From Micromonospora echinaurantiaca (GTDB taxonomy: Bacteria > Actinomycetota > Actinomycetes > Mycobacteriales > Micromonosporaceae), in contig NZ_LT607750.1 of NCBI RefSeq assembly GCF_900090235.1, positions 1,996,501 to 2,060,500 on the forward strand: a stretch of 64,000 nt of DNA, given 5' to 3'. Under the pieces are notes generated by a model. The model did no database searches. It saw only the letters and a list, made by a program, of their open reading frames with translations, and had not been told where the DNA came from. The position numbers and the translations under genes are program-made. Position 1 is the stretch's first letter. Each line of letters starts with the position of its first letter. Positions 24,354 through 32,409 of the stretch are shown here, piece after piece.

Positions 24354-26750
24354 TCAGCGGCGGCCGGCGGTGCTGGTCGAGCGGCGGCGCGGCTGGCGCG
24401 GGCGGGTGCCGACCGCCTCGGCCGCGCGCAACGCCCGGATCCGCCCGGGGTCGTAACCGAGCCACTCGGCGAGCACCTCGTCGGTGTGCTGGTCGAACAG
24501 GGGAGCGGGCCGGGCCGGCGGCAACGGATCGCCGGACAGCCGCACCGGCGGCGTGAGGTACGCCCGCCGCCCGGCGACCGGGTGGTCGATCTCCTCCACC
24601 AGCCCGGCGGCGCGCAGCGTGCCGTCGGCGTACCGCCGGCGCAGATCGGCCACCGCCTCGGCGACGACCCCCTCGGCGCGCAACCGGGCCAGCACCTCGG
24701 CGGTGGTCGACCCGGCGGCCCAGCCGGCCACCGTCTCCGGCGTCACGGTCGAGCCGGGCCGCCGGTCGACGTACGCGACGTGCCCGTCCCGGGTGGCGAC
24801 GACGCCCGAGCCGGGGACGCCCGGCTCGGCGTCGCCGAGCCGCGCCGGGTTCCGGCCCTCCCGGGAGGCGAGCATTAGCCCCTCGCCGAGCTGCAACCAG
24901 AGCGTCTCCTGCTGGGACAGGTCGAGCCAGTCACCCCGCCCGTGCCGGGCCCGGCCGGCCAGCGCGGCCAGCACGGCGAGCACGCCGTGCACCCCGGCCA
25001 CCGCGTCCGGGTAGTAGACCGGGCTGACCGCTGCCGGTTCGGCCGGCGATCCGTACCGGGCGGCGAAGCCGCCCATCCCCTCGGTGAGCATCCCGTAGCC
25101 GGCCATCGACCGGTACGGCCCGGTCGCCCCCAGCGCCGGCATGGTGACCACCACCAGGCCGCGCTCGACCTGCCGGCGTACGTCGTCGGCCACGCCGCGC
25201 TTGACCAGCACGTCGTGGGTCATGTTCACCACCAGCACGTCGGCGACCGCGAGCAGCTCCCGGAAGACGTCGGCGCCGGCCGGGGTGGCCAGGTCCACCG
25301 AGATTCCGCGCTTGCCCCGGTTCAGGCTGTTGAACTGGGCGGAGGCGTCCCAGGTGCACTCCTGCGGGTCCACCCCGTCGGGCACCGGCACGCCGAGCTC
25401 GCGCCACCGGTGCCGGGTCCGCCAGCCGTCCGGACGGTTGCCCACCTCGACCCGCACCACGTCCGCGCCGAGCGTGCCGAGGAACCGGCCGGTGAGCGGC
25501 CCGGCCCAGGCCAGCGTCAGCTCCAGCACGCGCAGCCCGGCCAGCTCCGGCGGCCGGGGTGCCGCCGCCGGGCGGGGGTGGTCGGGGCGGAACCAGGCGG
25601 CGTCCCCGCCCGGTTCGGCGAGCCGGACCGGCACCCCCTCCGGCAGTCGCGGGCTGCGCCACGGGCGGGCCGCCACCCGGCCGCCGGTCGCCCCGGTCAG
25701 TGGGGCGAGGAAGCCCCGACCGGCCAGGTGCGGGTCGGTCAGCGCGTCCCGGGCGGTGAGCACCATCGCCGCCGCCCAGCCGGCGTCCAGCGCGGCCCGG
25801 AAGATCTCCGCCCGGGTGCGCGCCGCGTACCAGGGGCGCAGCTCGGCGGCGAGCAGGTGCCGGTTGCGCCACCGGTGCGCCCAGACGAACCGCTCGTCGT
25901 ACGGCAGGTCGGGTCGGCCGTAGACGGCGCACTGCCGCAGCCAGTCCTCCGCCCGTACGGTGCCCGGGATCACCTGCCCGTCCGCGCAGGCGAACACCCC
26001 GGACGGGAAGGTACGGACCAGGTGCCCGGCGTTGCGGCGGGCCTCGTCGGGGTCGTCCGGACGGCCGGAGCTGGCGGTGTAGAGCAGCCCGGCGCCCTGC
26101 GCCTCGTACGCGGTCAGCAGTGCCCCCAGCCAGCTGACCCGTGCCCCGGCCGCCCGGCGGGCCAGCCCGGCCAGCGCGGCCGTCGCCGCGTACGCCCCGG
26201 CCAGGTACTGCGACTGCCAGCCGGGGAACCGGTGCGGCACCCCGTCGTCGTCCACGCTCACCGCCAGCAGCCCGGACGCCGCCTGCACCAGCAACTCCTC
26301 GTCGGTGGCCAGCCCGGAGGTCACCGTGACCACCAGCGGCCCGTCCACCGGCGGCCCGTCCACCGGCGGCCCGTCCACCGGCGGCCCGTCCACCGGCGGC
26401 CCGTCCACCGGCGGCCCGTCCACCGGCGGCCCGTCCACCGGCGGCCCGTCCACCGGCGGCCCGTCCACCGGCGGCAGCGTCCCGTCGTCCAGCACCACGT
26501 CCGCCCAGCCCAGCGCCGCCGGCAGCACGTCCCGGCCGACCAGCCGCTTGCCGGCGTTCAGGTGCACGAAGACCGGGCTCGGCGAGTGCTGCGGCCCACC
26601 GTCGACCGGCAGGTCGCGCGCCGGGTCGCCGCCGGGCGGCTCCGCCTTCACCACCGTGGCGCCGAGCATGGCCAGCAGCCGGCCGGCGTACGGGCCGGCG
26701 ACCCCGGTGGCCAGCTCCAGCACCCGCAGCCCGTGCAGCGGGCCGGTCAC
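24354..26750 (-). CDS. Fused double CaiB/BaiF (family III) CoA-transferase
   Basis: 798 residues from GTG 26750, which overlaps the lipocalin-like gene's stop as GTGA. Two CaiB/BaiF domains are fused: A (about 1-395, LHGLRVLELATGVAGPYAGRLL) and B (about 403-798, LAGLRVLELTLAWAGPLTGRFL). In B the catalytic Asp is in PDAVAG (Asp582). In A the aligned segment is SQYLAG, with Gln181 in place of Asp, so A looks non-catalytic. Domain A also carries nine PPVDG repeats (about residues 92-137). B would move CoA between an acyl-CoA and a free acid with Asp as anhydride carrier. It is the final gene of the operon starting at 31622. Confidence 0.88.
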   Translation of the reverse strand: MTGPLHGLRVLELATGVAGPYAGRLLAMLGATVVKAEPPGGDPARDLPVDGGPQHSPSPVFVHLNAGKRLVGRDVLPAALGWADVVLDDGTLPPVDGPPVDGPPVDGPPVDGPPVDGPPVDGPPVDGPPVDGPPVDGPLVVTVTSGLATDEELLVQAASGLLAVSVDDDGVPHRFPGWQSQYLAGAYAATAALAGLARRAAGARVSWLGALLTAYEAQGAGLLYTASSGRPDDPDEARRNAGHLVRTFPSGVFACADGQVIPGTVRAEDWLRQCAVYGRPDLPYDERFVWAHRWRNRHLLAAELRPWYAARTRAEIFRAALDAGWAAAMVLTARDALTDPHLAGRGFLAPLTGATGGRVAARPWRSPRLPEGVPVRLAEPGGDAAWFRPDHPRPAAAPRPPELAGLRVLELTLAWAGPLTGRFLGTLGADVVRVEVGNRPDGWRTRHRWRELGVPVPDGVDPQECTWDASAQFNSLNRGKRGISVDLATPAGADVFRELLAVADVLVVNMTHDVLVKRGVADDVRRQVERGLVVVTMPALGATGPYRSMAGYGMLTEGMGGFAARYGSPAEPAAVSPVYYPDAVAGVHGVLAVLAALAGRARHGRGDWLDLSQQETLWLQLGEGLMLASREGRNPARLGDAEPGVPGSGVVATRDGHVAYVDRRPGSTVTPETVAGWAAGSTTAEVLARLRAEGVVAEAVADLRRRYADGTLRAAGLVEEIDHPVAGRRAYLTPPVRLSGDPLPPARPAPLFDQHTDEVLAEWLGYDPGRIRALRAAEAVGTRPRQPRRRSTSTAGRR
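26341..26475. repeat. 15-bp minisatellite, nine perfect copies, in coding sequence
   Basis: The unit ccgtccaccggcggc is repeated nine times without a mismatch. On the coding (minus) strand it encodes (PPVDG)9. Perfect identity at every third position points to recent slippage expansion rather than selection on an old repeat. Confidence 0.97.
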
Positions 26751-27721
26751 CGCTCGCCGCCCGGGAAGAAGTGATGGTGGTCCGAGCCGGTGATCTCGTA
26801 GATCGCGGTGCCGCGGCGGCCGTCGTCGGTGACCACCGCGAGGTGGTGCTGCCCGCCGCCGCGCCGGCCGTAGCGGGCGTTCCACTCCCCGCTGCCGGTC
26901 ACCCCGATCCGCCGGCCGTCGGCCAGGTCGAAATCCACCCGGCCGGCGAGGCCGTGCACCGCCGCGCCGGCCCGCCCGTACCCGACCGGCCGGCCGTCGG
27001 CCCCGGTCCAGTGCAGCCGGTGCCGGAAGCCGGTGACCGGCACCGGCTCCCGGTCGCCGGCCGGGGCCCAGCAGCCCGCGCAGTAGGCCCGGCCACCGTC
27101 CGGCCGCTCCCAGCACCAGACGCCGAGCATCCCGTCGCCGAGCTGCACGGCCAGCCACATCCACAGCGGCACCCGGGCGTGGTCCCGCACCCCCCAGGAG
27201 TGGTCGCGCTGCCCCCACCACCGCCGCACCGGCCGGTGCTCGCCGTCGACCGAGTACCAGCCGTCGAACCAGCCGGACTGGAACAGGTGCCGCTGGTCCC
27301 ACACCAGCCGGTCGCCGACCGACATCGACCCGCGGGGCAGCAGGTACGGCCGGGTGCGCGCGGTCCACGTCAGGTCGAAGCCGACCGGCGCCTCGCCCTC
27401 GGCCACCGCCAGCCGGATCCGCCGGTACGGCGCGAGCACGTCCACCCGGGCCGGACCGACGGCGGTGGTGCGCGGGTCGCCCCCGTACCGGCGGGTGAAC
27501 CGGGCGAACCGCAACCGCCCGTCGATCCGGCTCAGCTGCAGGCAGTCGAACCCGTCCCGGGTCGGCTGGCTGGTCAGGTTGAGGATCAGCACGTCGCCGG
27601 GGTGGTCCGGCCGGTGCGCCACGAAGTAGCAGCTCTCCTGCCAGTACGCGGGCGGGTCGGCGGGCGGCGGCCCGAACGCCTCGTCGGGCAGCGCCTGCTC
27701 ACCGGTGCTGGTCGAGGACAT
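26747..27721 (-). CDS. Lipocalin-like protein (CrtC/AttH-type fold)
   Basis: 324 residues. Two beta-rich halves are visible (YWQESCYFVAHRP...DVLILNLTSQPTRDGFDCL and WFDGWYSVDGEHRPVRRWWGQRDHSWGVRDH...WMWLAVQLGDG). The GQRDHSWGVRD motif is the mark of a lipocalin-like group related to hydroxyneurosporene synthase/AttH and to tocopherol-cyclase-like proteins. In actinobacteria it accompanies acyl-CoA and terpenoid or steroid metabolic genes. It binds or transforms a hydrophobic ligand; the reaction is unknown. It overlaps the upstream APH-like gene by 23 bp and the CoA-transferase by GTGA. Confidence 0.75.
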   Translation of the reverse strand: MSSTSTGEQALPDEAFGPPPADPPAYWQESCYFVAHRPDHPGDVLILNLTSQPTRDGFDCLQLSRIDGRLRFARFTRRYGGDPRTTAVGPARVDVLAPYRRIRLAVAEGEAPVGFDLTWTARTRPYLLPRGSMSVGDRLVWDQRHLFQSGWFDGWYSVDGEHRPVRRWWGQRDHSWGVRDHARVPLWMWLAVQLGDGMLGVWCWERPDGGRAYCAGCWAPAGDREPVPVTGFRHRLHWTGADGRPVGYGRAGAAVHGLAGRVDFDLADGRRIGVTGSGEWNARYGRRGGGQHHLAVVTDDGRRGTAIYEITGSDHHHFFPGGER

Positions 27722-28769
27722 CGAACGCCTCCAGATCCGTCACGTGGGCCGCGTGCCGCTCGGCCAGCGACACGAACATGGCGTCGCTGGCCGGGTCCGC
27801 GGCGACGAGCATCGCGCCGACCACCGTCATGTGGAGCCCGGCGAGCGCGCCCAGCCGCCACGCGCGGCGGCACTCCGCCTCGGCCCAGCGGACCCCGGCG
27901 GCGGCCAGCGACCGCCGGTAGAGCCGCAGCAGCTCCTCCTCGCGGTCCCGCCGGACGTCCTCCGGCAGCGCGCCGCCGACCAGGTACGCCGCGTCGCTCG
28001 GGCCGGGACCGACCGCCACGGTCTGCCAGTCCACGACGGTCAGCGGCGCGCTGCCCGGCCCGTCGCCGAAGAGCAGGTTGTCCAGCCGGAAGTCACCGTG
28101 CAGCAGGGTGTACGGCGGCTGCTGCGCGGCGGCCCAGCGGCGGACCCGGGTGCCGAATCCGGTCACCACCGCCCGGGCCCGGGGCGACAGCCGCGCGCCG
28201 AACCGGGCCAGGAACCCCTCGGCCGTCACCCGGTACGCCGCTGCCCGGCGCCGGCCGGTCGCCGGGCCGGGCACCGGCAGCCACTCCTGGCCGCAGAGCC
28301 CGGCGCCGCCCCAGAACCGCGCCTGCAGCCGGGCCAGCTCACCCAGCGCCAGCGCGACGTCGTCGGCGGTGGCGCCGCGTACCTGGTCGCGGGGGCGGGC
28401 CGGGGCGGCGTCGTCGAGCAGCAGCACGAACTCGCCGGTCCCCGGCGCCGCCTCGGCCAGGTGGCAGCGCGGCACCCGGATCGGCACGGCCGGCGCGAGC
28501 CGACGGTAGAAGAGCAGTTCCCGGCGGTACGCGTCGCTGTCGGTGCCGGTGCGCCGGGTGCGCTCGTCGGCGGCGGCGAACTTGCCGATCAGCGTTGCTG
28601 GCCCGGCCCCGGCCGGTGACCAGCGCAGCCGCAGCCGGACGCAGCGGCTCAACTTCCCACCGCCGACCGGCGCGGACTCCACGGCGGTCACCCGCGCGCC
28701 GGCCGCCGCCGTCGCGCGCAGGGCACCGGTCAGCCAGGTCGGGGTCACCTGCTCCGGGGCGGGGATCAC
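27699..28769 (-). CDS. APH-fold small-molecule kinase
   Basis: 356 residues from ATG 28769, overlapping the PPTase stop as ATGA. The Brenner motif LLHGDFRLDNLLF and the metal site VVDWQTV are intact, and the N-lobe lysine lies in TLIGKFAAAD. This is an aminoglycoside-phosphotransferase/choline-kinase-like enzyme. Sitting among acyl-CoA dehydrogenases it resembles the kinase half of ACAD10/ACAD11 systems and LvaA, which phosphorylate 4-hydroxyacyl-CoA so that a dehydrogenase-fold partner can eliminate phosphate. Antibiotic self-resistance is the alternative reading. Confidence 0.85.
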   Translation of the reverse strand: MIPAPEQVTPTWLTGALRATAAAGARVTAVESAPVGGGKLSRCVRLRLRWSPAGAGPATLIGKFAAADERTRRTGTDSDAYRRELLFYRRLAPAVPIRVPRCHLAEAAPGTGEFVLLLDDAAPARPRDQVRGATADDVALALGELARLQARFWGGAGLCGQEWLPVPGPATGRRRAAAYRVTAEGFLARFGARLSPRARAVVTGFGTRVRRWAAAQQPPYTLLHGDFRLDNLLFGDGPGSAPLTVVDWQTVAVGPGPSDAAYLVGGALPEDVRRDREEELLRLYRRSLAAAGVRWAEAECRRAWRLGALAGLHMTVVGAMLVAADPASDAMFVSLAERHAAHVTDLEAFDVLDQHR

Positions 28770-29398
28770 GCCGGCACCGCGGCGGCGGTGAGCACCAGCC
28801 CGTCGCCGATCCGGAACCGGCCGGTGATCCCGCGCAGGCAGTCGGGGGCCGGCACCAGCAGCTCCACGGTGAAGGTGCCGGCCGGGTCGAGCCGGACCAG
28901 GGCGTCGCGGAAGCCGAGCCAGCGCCCGGTGACCGGGTGCCAGACCTTGTAGACGCTCTCCTTGGCCGAGAAGAGGACCGTGTCGAGGGCCGCGCCCGGC
29001 GGCTGCCCGCGCAACCAGCGCCGCTCCGCCGGCAGCAGGACCCGCTCGGCGACCCGGGGCGGCAGCGGCCGGTGCGGCTCGGCGTCGACGCCCACGGCGA
29101 GCAGGTCGGCGCGGCGGGCCACGGCCGCGCCCCGGTAGCCGCGGCAGTGGGTGATGCTGCCGACGAAGCCGGCCGGCCAGCGGGGCGCGCGGTCGGCACC
29201 GCGCGGGATGGCCACCGGCGGCACGCCGAACCGGGCCAGCGCCCGCCGCGCGCAGGCCCGCCCGGTGAGGAACTCGCCGCGCCGGCCCGCGCCGGCCCGG
29301 GCCACCGCCTCGGCCTCCTCGGCCAGGGGCACGGCGGTCGGGTCGTCGTCGGGCCGCTCGGCGACCCGCACGGCGGCCGGCAGCAGCTCGCCCAGCAC
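28766..29398 (-). CDS. 4'-Phosphopantetheinyl transferase (EntD/Sfp type)
   Basis: 210 residues from a GTG at 29398, one base after the stop of the acyl-CoA dehydrogenase. P1b-like WPAGFVGSITHCRGYRGAAVA, magnesium site GVDAEPHRPLP and FSAKESVYKVWHP are all present, giving the EntD subclass. It converts apo carrier proteins to the holo form using CoA. The ACP at 2193 is the target in sight; upstream megasynthases outside the window may be others. Its location in the middle of an acyl-CoA operon ties that operon to the thiotemplate pathway. Confidence 0.93.
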   Translation of the reverse strand: MLGELLPAAVRVAERPDDDPTAVPLAEEAEAVARAGAGRRGEFLTGRACARRALARFGVPPVAIPRGADRAPRWPAGFVGSITHCRGYRGAAVARRADLLAVGVDAEPHRPLPPRVAERVLLPAERRWLRGQPPGAALDTVLFSAKESVYKVWHPVTGRWLGFRDALVRLDPAGTFTVELLVPAPDCLRGITGRFRIGDGLVLTAAAVPA

Positions 29399-29399
29399 G

Positions 29400-30446
29400 T
29401 CAGCTCCCGAGCAGCGCCCGGGCCAGGTCGGCCCGGTGCCGGGTCGACGGCGCGTCGAAGGCGCGAATCCAGAGCGCCCGCCGGTACCACCGGTGCACCG
29501 GGTGCTCCCAGGTCATCCCGATCCCGCCGAGCACCTGGATGGCGTGCTCGCAGCCGCGTACCGCCGCGTCGCGGGCGGCGACCACGGCGGCGGCGACCGC
29601 CTCGTCGACGGTCCCGTCCGGCCGCCCGTCGGCCCGCCCGGCCAGCCAGGCGGCCCGGTAGACCAGCGAATGCGCCAGCTCGACGGCCACGTAGCTGTCC
29701 GCGACGCGGAAGCTGACCCCCTGGAACGCCCCGATCGGCCGGCCGAACTGGGTACGGGTCCGGGCGTGCGCGACGGCCAGGTCGTACGCCCGGCGGGCCA
29801 CCCCCAGCGCCTCGGCCGCCAGCAGCGTGTACGCCCGCCGGCGCAGCCGGCGCAGCGCCACCGGGGTGCCGGCGACGTCGGCGACCGGCTCGGCCGGAGT
29901 GTCCGCGCAGCGCAGGTCCGCCGGGCGGCGCAGCCCGTCCAGCCCGGCGCGGTCGACCACGGTCACCCCGACCGCGTCCCGACGGACCCGGAACAGCGCC
30001 ACGCCCTCGGCGGTGCCGGCGGTGAGCAGCACCTCGGTGACCGCTGCCAGGTCGGGCACGAGCCGCTTCACCCCCGACACCCGCCAGCCGTCCGGGCCGG
30101 TGACCGCCCGTACCGCGCTGGTGCGGTGCGCGACGGCCAGCGTCGCGCAGTCGTCGTCGTGGCAGGCGACGGTGGCCGGCGCGGTGCCGGGCAGCGCCGC
30201 GCTCAGCGTGCTCCACCAGGGCACCGGGTGCAGCGCGTAGCCGGACTCGTCGGCCAGCACCGCCTGCTCCACCAGGCCGAGGTCGGGGTCCCGCCAGCCC
30301 AGGTCGATCAGCGGCGCCCAGCCGTCGGGGTCGTGCCCGGGGCCGTCGGCGAGCGCGGCCACCCGGTCCGGCGGGTAGCGCTCGGCGAGGTAGCCGCGGG
30401 TCACCTCCCGCAGGTGCCGCTGCTGCTCGGTGAAGCCGAACTCCAT
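29400..30446 (-). CDS. Acyl-CoA dehydrogenase (FadE-like, short form)
   Basis: 348 residues, start ATG 30446. The acyl-CoA dehydrogenase C-domain is good (ARTRTQFGRPIGAFQGVSFRVADSYVAVELA; QVLGGIGMTWEHPVHRWYRRAL), but the N-terminal and middle domains are short and the FAD-binding loop is degenerate. In mycobacteria such short FadE proteins form alpha2beta2 complexes with a full partner (as with FadE28/FadE29). The gene 12 bp upstream encodes a plausible partner. It probably desaturates a branched or cyclic acyl-CoA. Confidence 0.88.
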   Translation of the reverse strand: MEFGFTEQQRHLREVTRGYLAERYPPDRVAALADGPGHDPDGWAPLIDLGWRDPDLGLVEQAVLADESGYALHPVPWWSTLSAALPGTAPATVACHDDDCATLAVAHRTSAVRAVTGPDGWRVSGVKRLVPDLAAVTEVLLTAGTAEGVALFRVRRDAVGVTVVDRAGLDGLRRPADLRCADTPAEPVADVAGTPVALRRLRRRAYTLLAAEALGVARRAYDLAVAHARTRTQFGRPIGAFQGVSFRVADSYVAVELAHSLVYRAAWLAGRADGRPDGTVDEAVAAAVVAARDAAVRGCEHAIQVLGGIGMTWEHPVHRWYRRALWIRAFDAPSTRHRADLARALLGS

Positions 30447-30458
30447 CCCGCCCCCTCG

Positions 30459-31622
30459 TCAGCGCCAGCGCGGCAGCCCGGCGACCCGCTCGGCGATGAG
30501 CCCGCGCAGGATCTCCGAGGTGCCGCCCTCGATGGTGTTGCCCCGGCTGCGCAGCAGCTGCCCCTGCCAGTAGCCGGCCCAGTACGCGTCCGCGCCGTCC
30601 AGCGCCGCGCGCTCGCCGAGCAGCCGGACCGCCAGGTCGCAGACCCGCTGGTGGACGTGCGACCAGTGCAGCTTCAGCACCGCGCTCTCCGGACCCGGCT
30701 CACCGGTGCGCTGCAACCCGGTCAGCGCCCGGTAGCCGGTCCAGCGCAGGGCCTGCACCTCGACGTGCAGTTGGGCCACCTCGTCGCGGACCAGCGGGTC
30801 GTCGGCGTGGCCGGTGGCCCGCACGGTGGCCAGCAACCGGTCGAACTGGACGCTGAGCCGGGCGTTCAGGGTGATGCCGAAGGTGCCGCGTTCGTGGGCG
30901 AGCGTGGTCATCGCCACCGCCCACCCCGCGTCGACCTCGCCGACCACGCAGTCGTCGCCGACCCGCACCCCGGCCAGCAGGATCTGGCCGAACTCCGCGG
31001 CGCCGTTGATCTGCCGCAGCGGCCGTACCGTCACCCCGGTGGCCCGCATGTCGAGCAGGAAGCAGGTGAGGCCCCGGTGCCGCGGCCCGTCCGGCCCGGT
31101 GCGGGCCAGCAGCAGGCAGTGGTCGGCCAGTGGGGCGTACGAGGACCAGAGTTTCTCCCCGTCGACCACGAACCCGCCCGGCACCCGGCGCGCGGCGGTG
31201 CGCACGGCGGCCAGGTCGGAGCCCGCCTCCGGCTCGGAGAAGCCCTGACAGAACACGTCGTCGCCGGCGAGGATCGCGGCCAGGTGGCGCTCCTGCTGCG
31301 CCGGGGTGCCGTACCGGATCAGGGTCGGGCCCACCATGTTCAGGCCGATCACGTTGAGCTGTTCGGGGGCGCCGGCCAGGGCGCACTCCTCGGCGAAGAT
31401 GCCCTGGTGCACGGGGGAGAGGCCGCGACCGCCGTAGGCCACCGGCCAGGTGAGGCCGGCGTAGCCGGCGGCGTGCACCTGCTTGGTCCAGTCCCGCAGC
31501 GCGGCCGGGTCGCCGGGCGCACCGTCGGGCGCCGGCTCGGGTAGCCGTTCGCGCAGCCAGGCCCGCAGCCCGGCGCGGAACGCGGCCTGCTCGGTGCTGT
31601 CGTTCAGGTCCACGAGCGACAC
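30459..31622 (-). CDS. Acyl-CoA dehydrogenase (FadE-like, full partner)
   Basis: 387 residues from GTG 31622; GTG 31613 (VDLNDSTEQ) is also reasonable. FAD/substrate motif FCQGFSEPEAGSDLA, then VDGEKLWSS and the terminal GNTIEGGTSEILRGLIAERVAGLP, all typical of the FadE group whose Glu base is in EGGTSE-like positions. First gene of the six-gene operon down to 24354. It is divergent from the class II aldolase with 38 bp between starts, so regulatory elements must be compact or overlapping. Confidence 0.9.
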   Translation of the reverse strand: MSLVDLNDSTEQAAFRAGLRAWLRERLPEPAPDGAPGDPAALRDWTKQVHAAGYAGLTWPVAYGGRGLSPVHQGIFAEECALAGAPEQLNVIGLNMVGPTLIRYGTPAQQERHLAAILAGDDVFCQGFSEPEAGSDLAAVRTAARRVPGGFVVDGEKLWSSYAPLADHCLLLARTGPDGPRHRGLTCFLLDMRATGVTVRPLRQINGAAEFGQILLAGVRVGDDCVVGEVDAGWAVAMTTLAHERGTFGITLNARLSVQFDRLLATVRATGHADDPLVRDEVAQLHVEVQALRWTGYRALTGLQRTGEPGPESAVLKLHWSHVHQRVCDLAVRLLGERAALDGADAYWAGYWQGQLLRSRGNTIEGGTSEILRGLIAERVAGLPRWR

Positions 31623-31660
31623 CGTAGCCACGCGTCGTGGCACCGGCTACCGTGCGCGAC

Positions 31661-32407
31661 ATGAACGCTCCGCGCACCGAGCGGTCGCCCGAGGAGGAGC
31701 GGCAGCACCGCAAGCGGCAGCTCGCCGCGACCCTGCGGATCTTCGCCCGGCTCGGCTTCGACGAGGGCGCCGGCGGGCACGTCACCGCGCGCGACCCGAT
31801 CCGGCCCGACCACTTCTGGATCAACCGGTTCGGCCAGCACTTCGGTCACGTGCGGGTCAGCGACCTGCTCCTGGTCGACCACGCCGGCGCGGTGGTGGCG
31901 GGCACCGGCACCATCAACCCGGCCGGGTACGCCATCCACTCGCAGATCCACCTGGCCCGGCCGGACGTGGTGGCCGCGGCGCACACCCACTCCACGTACG
32001 GGCGGGCCTGGTCCACCCTCGGCCGGCCGCTGGACCCGATCACCCAGGACGCCTGCGCGTTCTACGAGGACCACGAGGTGCACGAGCACTACTCCGGGGT
32101 GGTGCTCGACCCGGCCGAGGGCAAGCGGATCGCCGGCACGCTCGGCGACCGCAAGGCGGTGATCCTGCGCAACCACGGCCTGCTCACCGTCGGCGGCAGC
32201 GTGGCCGAGGCGGCCTGGTGGTTCGTCTCGATGGACCGCTGCTGCCAGGTGCAGCTGCTGGCGGAGGCGGCCGGCCGGCCGGTGCTGGTCGACCCGGACG
32301 ACGCCCGGGCCACCCGGGACACCATCGGCACCCCCGCGTTGGGCCGGTTGAACTTCCGGCCGCTCTACGCCGACGTGGTCCGCGCCGAGCCGGACCTGCT
32401 GGACTGA
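31661..32407 (+). CDS. Class II aldolase/adducin-family protein
   Basis: 248 residues. GGHVTARDP, the zinc-ligand block AAHTHSTYGRAWS and RNHGLLTVGGSVAEAAWWF define the class II aldolase fold (fuculose-phosphate aldolase / decarboxylase). The N-terminal RLGFDEGAGGHVTARDPIRPDHFWIN closely follows the subgroup found in actinobacterial catabolic and cyclisation pathways. It would cleave or form a C-C bond at a beta-hydroxy carbonyl, with metal help. It is followed by an acyl-CoA synthetase after 2 bp. Confidence 0.87.
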   Translation: MNAPRTERSPEEERQHRKRQLAATLRIFARLGFDEGAGGHVTARDPIRPDHFWINRFGQHFGHVRVSDLLLVDHAGAVVAGTGTINPAGYAIHSQIHLARPDVVAAAHTHSTYGRAWSTLGRPLDPITQDACAFYEDHEVHEHYSGVVLDPAEGKRIAGTLGDRKAVILRNHGLLTVGGSVAEAAWWFVSMDRCCQVQLLAEAAGRPVLVDPDDARATRDTIGTPALGRLNFRPLYADVVRAEPDLLD

Positions 32408-32409
32408 CC

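Noticed and set aside
26341..26475. CRISPR-like array
   Set aside because: Units are contiguous 15-mers without spacers and lie in frame inside a CoA-transferase gene.
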